Position numbers and translations under genes: made by a program. A stretch of DNA of 64,000 nt from Salinigranum rubrum (lineage in GTDB: Archaea > Halobacteriota > Halobacteria > Halobacteriales > Haloferacaceae). The stretch's first letter is position 1. Each line of letters opens with the position of its first letter. The stretch is taken from positions 2,604,001-2,668,000 of the forward strand of contig NZ_CP026309.1 in NCBI RefSeq assembly GCF_002906575.1, in the 5' to 3' direction. Positions 17,777-27,149 of this stretch are shown in pieces. The notes below the pieces were generated by a model. That model did not search any database and was not told the origin of the DNA. It worked only from the letters and a program-made list of their open reading frames with translations.

Positions 17777-19035
17777 GTGACACAGGACACCCCCGACGCC
17801 GACGAGTCGCCGCCGTACGACGCGATGCTGTCCATCCCCGAGGCGACGCGGCGCGTCCACGCGCTCCGGCAGTCCGTCCTCGAAACCCGCGCGACGGAGG
17901 CCGTCCCGCTCTCCGACATCGGCGGCCGCACGCTCGCGGCCGACGTCGTCGCCGAGGCCGACCAGCCGCCGCACTCGCACGCGACGATGGACGGCTTCGC
18001 GTTCGACGCGACGGACGACTACCCGCTCCGCCTCCGCGACGTCTCGGTGTTCCCCGAGGACGACCCCCCGGAACTCGGGGATGGAGAGGCGGTCCGCATC
18101 GCCACGGGCGCACCGCTCCCGGCGGGCGCGAACGCGGTCCTCAAGCGCGAGGAGGCGACGGTCACGGGAGAGGGCGAGGAGCACCTCGACGGGCCGACCC
18201 TCGCGCCGTGGACGTACGTCTACCGCCGCGGGAGCAACGTCTCGGCGGGCGAGACGCTCTTCACCGCGGGGGAGCGCCTCTCGCCGAAGGACGCCATCTT
18301 GCTCCGTGACCTCGGGCACGAGTCCGTCGAGGTCCACGAGCGGTTCTCGGTGGCGTTGCTCGCCACGGGGACGGAGATACACGAGGGGCGACACACCGAC
18401 CTCGACTCGCCGATGCTCGCCGCCCTCGTCGACGCGTGGGGACACGAGGCGACCTACGAGGGGTCGGTCCCCGACGACTACGACACGGTCCGCGAGCGCG
18501 TGCGGGAACTCGCCGCCGAGTACGACGTCGTCGTCACCACCGGGGGACGAGCGTCGGCCGGAAGGACTACGCCGTCCGGACGCTCGCGGACCTCGGCGAG
18601 GTGCTCTTTCACCGCGTCCGCATCCGCCCGGGCAAACCGATCGCCGTCGCCGACCTCCCCGAGTTCGATGCCGTCGCCTTCGCCATCCCCGGCAAACCCG
18701 TCGGCGCGCACGCCGTCACGACGCTCGTCGCGCGGCCGTTCTTCGTCGGCGACACCGAACGGCCGACGGTGACGGCCACGCTCACGAGAGGGTTCGACAT
18801 CGGCGCCGAGGGGTTCGACTACGTCGTCCCGGTGACGCTGTCGGGGGATGGGAGAGAGGCGCTCCCGCTCGGGCACGTCGACTCCCCGCTGACCGTCTAC
18901 GACGAGACGTTCGACCCGAGCGTGCTGTCCTCCAGCACGCGCGCGACCCGCGCGGACGGGTTCGTCGTCACCGACACGGGCCTGAGAGCCGGAACCGCGG
19001 TCGACGTCGTGCCGTACGACGTCGTCGAGCGATGA
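17777..19035 (+). pseudogene. moeA: Molybdopterin molybdenumtransferase MoeA, single-base frameshift
   Basis: Encodes MoeA, which inserts molybdate into adenylated molybdopterin. The first frame gives family residues HATMDGFAFDATDDYPLR and LPAGANAVLKREEATV up to YDVVVTTGG near residue 256. Adding one base to the G5 run at 18542-18546 restores TTGGTSVGRKDYAV and the rest of MoeA (VRIRPGKPIAVADLP, FAIPGKPVGAHAV), ending DVVPYDVVER. Repaired length is about 420 aa, normal for the family. The stop overlaps the next gene's ATG by a TGA/ATG overlap, so moeA and mocA are one operon. It may be a sequence error rather than decay, since moeA is needed for any Mo enzyme unless a paralog exists elsewhere. 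Confidence 0.9.
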
Positions 19036-19778
19036 CCGGGCGGGACGACGAGCGTCGGGGAGACGCTGACGCGCGAGGCACCGACGGCGACCCGAGAGGG
19101 GAGGGACTGCCGGTCGTCCACCCGCCGACGGGCGCGGACGCGACGAAGACGACTGAAGCGACGGAGCCAACGGGAGACGACCCCGCCCCGCGCGTGGCCG
19201 GCGTCCTCCTCGCCGCGGGGACGAGTTCGCGGTTCGGCGCGGCGAACAAGCTACTCGCTTCCCTCGACGGGGACCCGCTCGTCCGTCACGCCGCTCGGAC
19301 GCTCGTCGACGCCGGCCTCGACCCACTCGTTGCCGTCGTCGGCCACGACGGGGACCGGGTCGCCGCCGCGCTCGACGGCCTCGGCTTCACAGTCGTCGTG
19401 AACCCCGACTACGAGGAGGGACAGGCGACGTCGGTTCGACGCGGGGTCGAGGCGCTCACAGACGACCGCGAAGGCGAGCGGGTCGACGCCGTCGTCTTCG
19501 CGCTCGGCGACATGCCCGCGGTCGCCCCCGAGAGCGTGCGGGCGCTCGTCGACGTCTTTCGAACGGGGGAGTGGACGGCGCTCGCGGCCGCCTTCGAGGG
19601 AAAGCGGGGGAATCCGGTCCTCTTCGACCGCCGCCACGTCGACGCGCTGACCGACGTGTCGGGGGACAGGGGCGGCCGTCGAATCCTCCGGGAGGGCGAG
19701 CGCTCGGCGCTCGTCGAAACCGGGGACGAAGGCGTCCGACACGACGTGGACACGCCGGCGGACCTCGACCGACGCTAG
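19032..19778 (+). CDS. mocA: Molybdenum cofactor cytidylyltransferase (MocA/MobA-like)
   Basis: A 248-aa protein. A polar, Thr/Asp-rich N-terminal extension (about 1-55) precedes a nucleotidyltransferase fold: GVLLAAGTSSRFGAANKLLA (N-terminal signature and Lys), VVGHDGDRVAAAL, FALGDMPAVAPESVRAL with the DMP metal-binding motif, and GKRGNPVLFDRRH. MocA makes molybdopterin cytosine dinucleotide, the cofactor form used by CO dehydrogenase and other xanthine-oxidase-family enzymes. Placement beside coxMSL and moeA fits this role. The N-terminal extension is unusual; an internal start could shorten it. Confidence 0.88.
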   Translation: MTGRDDERRGDADARGTDGDPRGEGLPVVHPPTGADATKTTEATEPTGDDPAPRVAGVLLAAGTSSRFGAANKLLASLDGDPLVRHAARTLVDAGLDPLVAVVGHDGDRVAAALDGLGFTVVVNPDYEEGQATSVRRGVEALTDDREGERVDAVVFALGDMPAVAPESVRALVDVFRTGEWTALAAAFEGKRGNPVLFDRRHVDALTDVSGDRGGRRILREGERSALVETGDEGVRHDVDTPADLDRR

Positions 19779-20080
19779 TCGTCCGCCGGCCGCACCCACT
19801 GGTGGAGGCCGTGTCTGGAGAGCCGTTTGACCGCCGCGGGCGACGGTGCCCGCTGCTGGAGGCTGGGGCCGACGAGATACCGGCCGGTCTCGTCGAACCG
19901 CGGCCCCTCACGGAGGAGGCCCCGGTCACACATCGTCGTGAGTACGTCGGCGACGGTCCGTTCGCGCCCGGAAATGAGGTTGGCCTCCTCGACGACGCTG
20001 TCGACGTCGACCCAGCCGCGGAGATACGCGAGTCTAATGGCGGCGACCCAGGCCGGTTCGCGGTTCAGTTCTCGACACAT
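19775..20080 (-). CDS. Small winged-helix-like protein, unassigned
   Basis: About 101 aa from an ATG at 20080 (115 aa from 20122). It starts MCRELNREPAWVAAIRLAYL; the segment VVEEANLISGRERTVADVLTTMCDRGLLREG looks like a winged helix, followed by a basic tail. It may be a local regulator, but the target is unknown. It converges on mocA with its stop overlapping the mocA end by four bases. No DNA-binding family could be named with confidence. Confidence 0.6.
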   Translation of the reverse strand: MCRELNREPAWVAAIRLAYLRGWVDVDSVVEEANLISGRERTVADVLTTMCDRGLLREGPRFDETGRYLVGPSLQQRAPSPAAVKRLSRHGLHQWVRPADD

Positions 20081-20122
20081 GAGGTGGAGGCGCGACGGCA
20101 CCGACCCGCACGGGCGCGTCAC

Positions 20123-20579
20123 GCGGTCTGTCTCTCCGTAGGACGCTGGATGATATATAAACCGACCGTTCGGGTCAATATCGCGCGTTCGGGGAGCGGT
20201 CGGCGGGCGCGTCGGTCACCCCATCGACCTCCCGGTGTGCCTCCTCGGCGGTCCGCTCACAGCGGTCACAGCCCGTCCTCCCGACGGCGCTGGTCGTCGA
20301 CAGACCGACCAGTACGTGGTCCGTTCTCGTGCCGAGGTCCCTTTCGAGAGTTCGGCTCGACCCGGACGGCCCCGTCGGAACCACGGATCGCTGCCGTCTC
20401 GGCACTCGGTGGCTGTGACGACTCGCTCCGTTCGCGGGAACGAGCGGCGGGAGCCACGGTGCGGCGGATGGAACCGAACCGGATTCCCACCTCCACTTTC
20501 GATTCCAAGAAATCACGGGCACATTACCGAACGTCAGAAAGAGAAACCACGTTGAATAGGGAACCCGTACTAGAGTGTA
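20123..20579. other. Intergenic region upstream of copA
   Basis: About 450 bases. On the minus strand a frame ends near 20175 with GRTGCDRCERTAEEAH, which has one CxxC, but no start or family is recognisable, so I do not call it. The last 60 bases (AATAGGGAACCCGTACTAGAG) carry the likely copA promoter. Confidence 0.4.
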
Positions 20580-23185
20580 ATGAGCCAGCGTCGCAGTCAG
20601 ATCGATATCCGGGGGATGAGCTGTGCGAACTGTTCGCAGAGCATCGCCGACGCCGTCGGCTCCCTCGACGGAGTGACGGAGGTGAACGTCAACTACGCGA
20701 CCGACGAGGGCACCGTCGCGTACGACCCCGAGGGGGTGTCGCTCGGCCGGATCTTCGAGGCCATCGAGGACGCCGGCTACCGCCCGGTCACGGCGTCGGT
20801 GACCGTCGGCATCACGGACATGTCGTGTGCGAACTGCGCCGAGACCGTCCAGGAGGCGCTCGAACGCCTTCCGGGAGTGGTTCGCGCCGACGTCAACTAC
20901 GCGACCGACGAGGCGCAGGTCACGTACAACTCTGGGGAAGTGAGCCCCGGCGACGTCTACGACGCCATCGAGGACGCGGGGTACACGCCGGTCCGCGAGG
21001 ACGGGACGAGCGGGGACGGCGAGTCGGGGACGAGCGCGAGAGACGCGGCGCGGGCGTCCGAACTCCGTCGACAGCGCCGGCTGACGCTGTTCGGCGCGGC
21101 GCTCTCTCTCCCCTTGCTCTTCTTCCTCGTCGAGAAGCTCCTCCTGGGTGGAGGCGTCCTCCCCGACCGCGTCTTCGGAGTCGCGTTCGGATGGGTCGAG
21201 TTCCTCCTCGCCACGCCCGTGCAGTTGGTGCTCGGCTGGCCGTTTTACAAGAACTCGTACAAGGCGCTCGTGAAGAACGGCCGCGCCAACATGGACGTCC
21301 TCATCGCGCTGGGGTCGACGACGGCGTACGTCTACTCGGTGGCCGTCCTGAGCGGACTGATCGCCGGCGGGATCTACTTCGACACCGCGGCGCTCATCCT
21401 CGTGTTCATCACGCTCGGGAACTACCTCGAAGCCCGCTCGAAGAGCCAGGCCGGCGAGGCACTTCGGAAGCTCCTGGAGATGGAGGCCGAGACGGCCACC
21501 CTCGTCGACGAGGACGGAAACGAGGAGGAGGTCCCGCTCGAAGACGTCCAGGTCGGCGACCGCATGAAGGTGCGGCCCGGCGAACAGGTCCCGACGGACG
21601 GCGTCGTCGTGGAGGGCCAGTCGGCGGTCGACGAGTCGATGGTCACCGGCGAGTCGGTCCCCGTCGAGAAGGGCGAGGGCGACGAGGTGGTCGGGTCGAC
21701 CATCAACGAGAACGGCGTCCTCGTCGTCGAGGCGACCAAGGTGGGCAAGGACACGGCGCTCCAGCAGATCGTCCAGACGGTGAAGGAGGCCCAGTCGCGC
21801 CAGCCCGACATCCAGAACCTCGCCGACCGCATCTCGGCGTACTTCGTTCCCGCGGTCATCGCGAACGCCCTCCTCTGGGCCGTCGTCTGGTTCCTCTTCC
21901 CCGGAACGCTCGCGGGGGTCGTCGAATGGCTCCCGCTGTGGGGGCTCGTCGCCGGCGGTCCGGCCGTCGCCGGGGGCACGGTGTCGGTGTTCGAGTTCAG
22001 CGTCGTCGTCTTCGCGAGCGCCGTCCTCATCGCCTGCCCCTGTGCGCTCGGGTTGGCAACGCCGGCGGCGACGATGGTCGGCACGACTATCGGCGCACAG
22101 CACGGCGTCCTGTTCAAGGGTGGCGACGTCCTCGAACGCGCGAAGGACGTCGACACGGTCGTCTTCGACAAGACGGGGACGCTCACCAGAGGCGAGATGG
22201 AACTGACCGACGTCGTGGCGTTCGAGGACGGCACGCCGGTCGCCGGCGGTGAGGCGGCGGCGGACGGAGGACAGCTGACGACCCCGAGCGGCGCACCGAG
22301 GGGGAGGTGCTCCGCCTCGCCGCCGCCGCCGAACGCGGAAGCGAACACCCGCTCGCGCGGGCCATCGTCGACGGGGCGCGAGACCGCGGTATCGACGTCC
22401 CCGAGCCCGAGAGCTTCGAGAACGTCCCCGGACACGGCGTCCGCGCCACCGTCGACGGGAGCGAGGTGCTCGTGGGCAACCGCAAACTCCTGCGCGACAA
22501 CGGCGTCGACCCGTCCCCGGCGGAGGGGACGATGGAACGGCTCGAACGCGAGGGCAAGACGGCGATGCTGGTCGCGGCCGACGGTGAGCTCCTGGGCGTC
22601 GTCGCCGACGCCGACACGGTCAAAGAGAGCGCGGCCGACGCGGTGCGCGCCTTGCAGGAACGCGGCGTCGACGTGATGATGATCACCGGCGACAACGAGC
22701 GCACCGCCCGTGCGGTCGCCGAGCAGGTCGGCATCGACCCCGCGAACGTCCGTGCGGAGGTCCTCCCCGAGGACAAGTCCGACGCGGTCGAGGCCGTCCA
22801 GTCGGAGGGTCGGAAGGTGATGATGGTCGGCGACGGCGTCAACGACGCCCCCGCGCTCGCCGTCGCGTACGTCGGGACCGCCATCGGTAGCGGGACCGAC
22901 GTCGCCATCGAGGCCGCCGACGTGACGCTGATGCGTGACGACCCGCTGGACGTGGTGAAGGCCGTTCGGATCTCGGAGGCGACGCTCGCGAAGATCAAAC
23001 AGAACCTCGTGTGGGCGCTGGGTTACAACACGGCGATGATCCCGCTCGCCTCCCTCGGACTGCTCCAGCCCGTGCTCGCCGCCGGGGCGATGGCGTTCTC
23101 CTCGGTGTCGGTGCTGGCGAACAGCCTGCTGTTCCGGCGGTACGCGCCCGAGGAGGACTACCGACTGCTGTACCGCTGGCGGTAG
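20580..23185 (+). pseudogene. copA: Copper-exporting P1B-ATPase CopA with two HMA domains, single-base frameshift
   Basis: Cu(I) efflux ATPase of the cell membrane. Two N-terminal heavy-metal domains have CxxC at residues 15-18 and 83-86 ([16 protein letters not shown]). The family transmembrane core follows with [14 protein letters not shown] (CPC ion site), phosphorylation motif [11 protein letters not shown], then after the break GDNERTARAV and [14 protein letters not shown]. The frame is lost between 22250 and 22310; the downstream frame resumes with [22 protein letters not shown], the usual N-domain with its HP motif. One added base restores a protein of about 868 aa. Both halves are otherwise perfectly conserved, so a sequence error is a real possibility. 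Confidence 0.92.
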
Positions 23186-23527
23186 CGAGGCGAGGAGGGG
23201 CGGACGCCGTCGGGAGCCCATCGGCTCTGACGGGGCGAATCCAGAATCTGTCGGGGCATCAGCTAGTCGTGAGAGACTGATAAAAAGGCTGAGACGGGTG
23301 CTCAGAATCGCGTTGTCTGTGCCTTCCCCACTCAGACCATAAAAACCGAACTCGAATCTCTCGATCCACAGTCGATATCGGGACGGGCCACAGGTCTGAC
23401 AGCGTTGCACCCGAACAGGGGGACGATGGCTATAACCGTGTCAAGGCAGCACTGGTCTGGCCATCGCGAACGACCCGGGCGATCTTCAGTCATCGATCCG
23501 TCTCCCCGTGATTGATTCGACCGCCGG
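23186..23527. other. Gene-free stretch
   Basis: About 340 bases between two convergent genes (copA and the SDR gene). No reading frame with coding character is seen, and no clear repeat. Confidence 0.4.
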
Positions 23528-24550
23528 TTAGGGTCCGGCCATCACGGCCGAGAGCGATTCGGCGGTCCCCGCCCCGCCCCATTCGTACCCGGTCGACGAT
23601 TCCCGGATCGTGCCGTCAGTCGCCCACGTCCCGACGACCTGTTCGAGCCCCTCCCGGTAGGTAGGGAAGGACGGCTCCCAGCCGACCGCCCGGCGGAAGC
23701 GGTCGGCGTCGGTGGGGAACGACTTCGTGAGCACGTTCACCTGTTCACGGCCGACGAAGTACCGGGCAAGCCACCCGGGGACCCGGCGGGGCGACGGTGC
23801 GTCCAGTTCGGTCGCGAACGCGTCGAAGAAGTCGGCCACCGTCACCGGCTCGTCGTCAACGACGTGGTAGAGTCCGGTCACCTCGGCGTCCATCGCGGCG
23901 ACGAACGCCGACGCCGCATCGTCGGCATGGAGCAGCGAAAGCGCCGCGTCCCGACGACCCAATGGGCCACCACCGACGATCGGCAAGTCCCCGGCGAGGA
24001 GCTGTTCACCCATTTGGTGAGTGTGGCCCGCGTCCGGGGCGTAGAGAAAGCCCAGTCGCAGGATGGTAACGTCGAAGTCGCGTTCCGAGGCGGCTTGCGT
24101 GAGGAGGTCTTCGACGTCGGCTGCGGACTGCGTGGCCCGGTCCGGGTGACGGTCGGCGCCCTCGTCGAACGGCGACCCGTCAGGCAGGCGAGCGATCCAA
24201 ACGATACTCGGGAAGTAGAACCGCTGGACGCTCTCGTCGGCGGCCGCCAGCAGGTTCCGGGTCCCCTCGACCCGGACACGATCGTTGCGGGCCCAGTCCT
24301 CGTCGGTCGGCTTGTCCTTCACCGGGAGCGCGGTTTGGGCGGCCACGACTGCTTGAGCGCCCGCCATCGCGGTAGTGAGCGACTCGGGTTCGAGCACGTC
24401 GCCGTAACGAGCAGTTCCGCCCCGAGCCTCGACGAGTGCCGCTCCGTCGTCGTCCCGGACGAGTCCGGTTACGTCGTGTCCCACGTCGGTGAGACGTTCG
24501 ACCAGCCGGCGTCCGATGACGCCCGTCGCTCCCGCAATGAATATTTGCAT
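23528..24550 (-). CDS. NAD(P)-dependent epimerase/SDR family protein
   Basis: A 340-aa atypical/extended SDR. It starts MQIFIAGATGVIGRRLVERL with the GATGVIG dinucleotide loop (residues 7-13). It then shows DRVRVEGTRNLLAAADES, a YFPSIVWIARLP segment where the catalytic region lies (a Tyr precedes, but no clear YxxxK), and a C-terminal substrate region ending VGWEPSFPTYREGLEQVV. It probably acts on a nucleotide sugar or quinone-like compound; the substrate is unknown. It is divergent from the HTH-10 regulator at 24639, which may control it. Confidence 0.85.
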   Translation of the reverse strand: MQIFIAGATGVIGRRLVERLTDVGHDVTGLVRDDDGAALVEARGGTARYGDVLEPESLTTAMAGAQAVVAAQTALPVKDKPTDEDWARNDRVRVEGTRNLLAAADESVQRFYFPSIVWIARLPDGSPFDEGADRHPDRATQSAADVEDLLTQAASERDFDVTILRLGFLYAPDAGHTHQMGEQLLAGDLPIVGGGPLGRRDAALSLLHADDAASAFVAAMDAEVTGLYHVVDDEPVTVADFFDAFATELDAPSPRRVPGWLARYFVGREQVNVLTKSFPTDADRFRRAVGWEPSFPTYREGLEQVVGTWATDGTIRESSTGYEWGGAGTAESLSAVMAGP

Positions 24551-24608
24551 GGTAGTTCCAGGTAGGCGCTTCAGCGTCGAAGCGTCACTGCCGGAATCCT
24601 ATGGGGGG

Positions 24609-24614
24609 TTTAAG
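24609..24614 (+). promoter_or_regulatory. TATA box of the HTH-10 regulator
   Basis: TTTAAG about 28 bases before the ATG at 24639; leaderless spacing. Confidence 0.5.
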
Positions 24615-24638
24615 CCGAGGAGAACGTAGCTTCTCTCG

Positions 24639-25301
24639 ATGCGACACGTCCGGTTGACCGTTACGCCGGTCGACGGCGAGGGCGACCTCCCTACCATGTA
24701 CCGGGTGCTCTCGGCCGCCCCCTACCTTGACCGCGTGGTCGGCCTCCACTGGAACGTCTCGGGTGACCGACTCGGTCTGATGGTCTACGCTGAGGGCGAC
24801 GCCGACGCGTTCCGGGAGGAGGTTCAGACGGTTCCCGAAGTGGTGGACTTCGAGATGGTATCGGCGGACGAGGAGGGCTTCTACGCGTTTCTCCGGAACG
24901 AGTTGAACGCGCTGTCGCGGCGCCTTTTCGGCACGTTCACGCGCGGGAGCCTGCTCGTCGTGCCGCCGCTGGTCTACGGCGGCGACGGCTCGGTGACATT
25001 CTCGATGGTAGGACCGACCGAGGAGGTGCAGGCCGCGATCGAGGAGGCACCCGAGGCATTTGAGGTAACGGTGAGCGCGGTAGGCGGGCTGGGGGCGACG
25101 CCGGGACTCGATAGAACGTTGCTCTCCCCACGCCAGCGCGAAGCCGTCAAAGTCGCCCTCGAGGTCGGGTACTACGACATCCCACGCCAAGGAGACTACG
25201 CAGTCATCGCCGAGCGGATGGGCTGTGCGCCCAGCACGGCGGCCGAACATCTGCGGAAAGCAGAGTCGAAAGTGCTTCGGGCGACGTTCGCCACCGAGTG
25301 A
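24639..25301 (+). CDS. Bacterio-opsin activator-type (HTH-10) transcriptional regulator
   Basis: A 220-aa protein with an N-terminal sensory half and the C-terminal HTH-10 domain: LSPRQREAVKVALEVGYYDI then ERMGCAPSTAAEHLRKAESK (about residues 160-215). This family contains Bat and many haloarchaeal regulators; ligands are mostly unknown. It is divergent from the SDR gene with about 90 bases between, which suggests control of that gene. The end overlaps nothing functional; a decayed DUF4386 gene follows. Confidence 0.88.
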   Translation: MRHVRLTVTPVDGEGDLPTMYRVLSAAPYLDRVVGLHWNVSGDRLGLMVYAEGDADAFREEVQTVPEVVDFEMVSADEEGFYAFLRNELNALSRRLFGTFTRGSLLVVPPLVYGGDGSVTFSMVGPTEEVQAAIEEAPEAFEVTVSAVGGLGATPGLDRTLLSPRQREAVKVALEVGYYDIPRQGDYAVIAERMGCAPSTAAEHLRKAESKVLRATFATE

Positions 25302-25390
25302 CGCGTCCAGGCGCAGTTCCGACCGTTCGACGGCGGGTCGCTCCGACCCAGCTCCGGGCGTCAACGTATCTCTCCGCGTCGTGCATCTCG

Positions 25391-26045
25391 TTGAACGACA
25401 ATAGGATTCAAACGACACCCAGGGTCATCGGTGCCCTGTTCATCGCGGCGGTGTTCGCTGTCGCCGGCCTGCTGTCCTTCGACCCGATACTGAACAACCC
25501 CGACGACCCTAGCCGCGGGACCGATGAAGCACGGCCGAGACGTGGCGTGGGCGTGTTCGAACTGCTCACGGCGGCGGTCGGACCGCGCTGGCATTCTCCC
25601 CGGTCCTGCGACGGTACGCTGAAAGCGCCACTCCCGTGTACGTCGCGTTCAGAACCGTCAAAGTCGTCCTGATGTCGTCAGGCCGACGGCATGCTGGCAC
25701 TGCGCCAAGACGTCGCAGGTGACGCCGGCTTCGACCCGGCGGGGCTCCTCGTCGTCGATGGGGTCCTACGGTCGAAATACTCGCTGACGATGATCGTCGT
25801 GCAGAGCTTCGTGCTGGTCATCAACACCGCGCTGTACACCATCGTATGCTTCCAGGCGGTCTGGTTCCGTGCCCGCTCACTATCAGGGATTTACGGCGGT
25901 GGCCTTCGTCATGGTGACAGCTCTGCTCGAACTGTTCGATGTAATCGACTGGCTTCCCAGCCGGAATAGCGCTGGCCGTCCCGGTGTTCGCCTACGTGAT
26001 GTCGCTGGCGGTATCACTCGTCGTGAAGGAGTTCTCGAACGCGGA
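25391..26045 (+). pseudogene. DUF4386-like membrane protein, multiply frameshifted
   Basis: Pieces in different frames add up to a DUF4386 protein. TTPRVIGALFIAAVFAVAGL with ILNNPDD (25410-25505) comes first, then GVFELLTAAV (about 25550), then in another frame ALAFSPVLRRYAESATPVYV (25585-). Next are ADGMLALRQDVAG (25683-), ALYTIVCFQAV, then FTAVAFVMVTALLELFDVID (25893-) and finally ALAVPVFAYVMSLAVSLVVK (about 25970-26035). At least four frame changes are needed, with gains and losses of bases, so this is a genuine pseudogene rather than one error. The assignment rests on my recall of the family pattern. Confidence 0.65.
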
Positions 26046-26121
26046 GACTGCACCCGGAGCCAGGAGCGACGAACCGTACATCGCGGTCGAACCGCTCCCA
26101 GCACCCCGGCCGGGAAGGTTG

Positions 26122-26661
26122 TCACCGTCGGGGAGTGGCGCCTTCAGCCACGGTATCCGATTCGAGTGCCGTCGAGGAGTCCGAGCGAGCCGTCCACAGC
26201 AACAGGACGATGAATCCCAGCTGAACCAGGGTGCGGAACCAGAACGGGGTGGCTGGGGTCCCGCCGACACCGATCCCTTCTCGTGCCGCGACGACGTTTG
26301 CGGGGAACATCGCCACGAGCAGAAGCGCCAATCCGACCGCGGTGACGCGGGCGATCGAGCGCCGGAGCAACCCGACGGCTCCGGCCAGTTCGAGTACCCC
26401 GGTGACCGTCACGATGGCCGCCGGGTAGGGGAGGATCTCGGGGACGAGCCGGACTAGGTCGGAGCGGGTGGCGGTGAAATGTGAGAGGCTCGTCACCGCG
26501 AACGTGCAGGCGAGACCGTAGCGGGCCGCGTTCCGCCAGGAACTGGCCGATTCGACGCCGAGCGTACCCAGGAGTCGGGTCGCGACTGTCACCGCGACGA
26601 GAACAACGAGTGGGTCGACGAAGTACGGGTTCTCGGTCACCGTCGCTACGGTGGTGCTCAT
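26122..26661 (-). CDS. DoxX-like membrane protein
   Basis: About 179 aa from ATG 26661 (MSTTVATVTENPYFVDPLVV); a longer start at 26769 is possible but less hydrophobic. Four or five membrane helices are visible, with the DoxX-like pattern SHFTATRSDLVRLVPEILPY, TVTGVLELAGAVGLLRRS, VGLALLLVAMFPANVVAA and a final LVQLGFIVLLLWTA. DoxX/DoxD relatives are found with redox and sulfur metabolism, but the function here is unknown. It sits in a decayed stretch between the DUF4386 pseudogene and a truncated regulator. Confidence 0.75.
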   Translation of the reverse strand: MSTTVATVTENPYFVDPLVVLVAVTVATRLLGTLGVESASSWRNAARYGLACTFAVTSLSHFTATRSDLVRLVPEILPYPAAIVTVTGVLELAGAVGLLRRSIARVTAVGLALLLVAMFPANVVAAREGIGVGGTPATPFWFRTLVQLGFIVLLLWTARSDSSTALESDTVAEGATPRR

Positions 26662-26897
26662 CGGTTCGGCGAGTGCTATCGGTTGAGTAAATCCTGACGT
26701 CCCATCGCCGCTTTCGATTCCGGTGAATCCCGTCGGTCCGACGACTTCCGCGGCCTGTGCAAGTGACATACAGACGTCGGTAGCGACTCTGGGGTCCAGT
26801 CACTTTCACCCATATGTGGGAACCGCTCGGGGACGCGCCGCGTCAGCGGAAGGCTCAGGCCGGCCGCCGTCCACTACTCGTGACGGACGACCCGCCG

Positions 26898-27134
26898 ATG
26901 ATACAAAGCACACTCCGCGTTCGACTGCCCGACGGTCTGTGGATCGGGGAGGTCTCCCGGTCCGTGCCGGCGGCCACCTTCGAGTTGCTCGCCGGTATCG
27001 ACGCAGCGCCTCGTGCGGTCGAACTTGGGCAGGTCCACGCGGCCGACCCGGCGGCGATCCTCGACACCATCGACTCACACGACGCCATCGGCGACCTCGA
27101 AGTGCAAGACTGGATTCCAGACATCGTCTCGTGA
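26898..27134 (+). pseudogene. Truncated HTH-10 regulator, N-terminal domain only
   Basis: 78 residues starting MIQSTLRVRLPDGLWIGEVS, with PAATFELLAGIDAAPRAVEL and DPAAILDTIDSHDAIGDLEV. This is the N-terminal sensory pattern of haloarchaeal HTH-10 regulators. It stops after about 80 residues, where full-length members continue for another 130 including the DNA-binding domain, which is absent. The downstream arginase gene begins its 3' end only 15 bases away, so the rest was lost by deletion. Confidence 0.6.
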
Positions 27135-27149
27135 CCAATTTGGCCAATT

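Noticed and set aside
20175-20560. Minus-strand frame ending GRTGCDRCERTAEEAH upstream of copA
   Set aside because: One CxxC only, no convincing start and no family resemblance; left as intergenic with a note.
19571-22252. A very long plus-strand frame across mocA, the winged-helix gene and copA
   Set aside because: It is a frame shadow: Arg/Gly-rich, spanning three recognised genes and the intergenic DNA.
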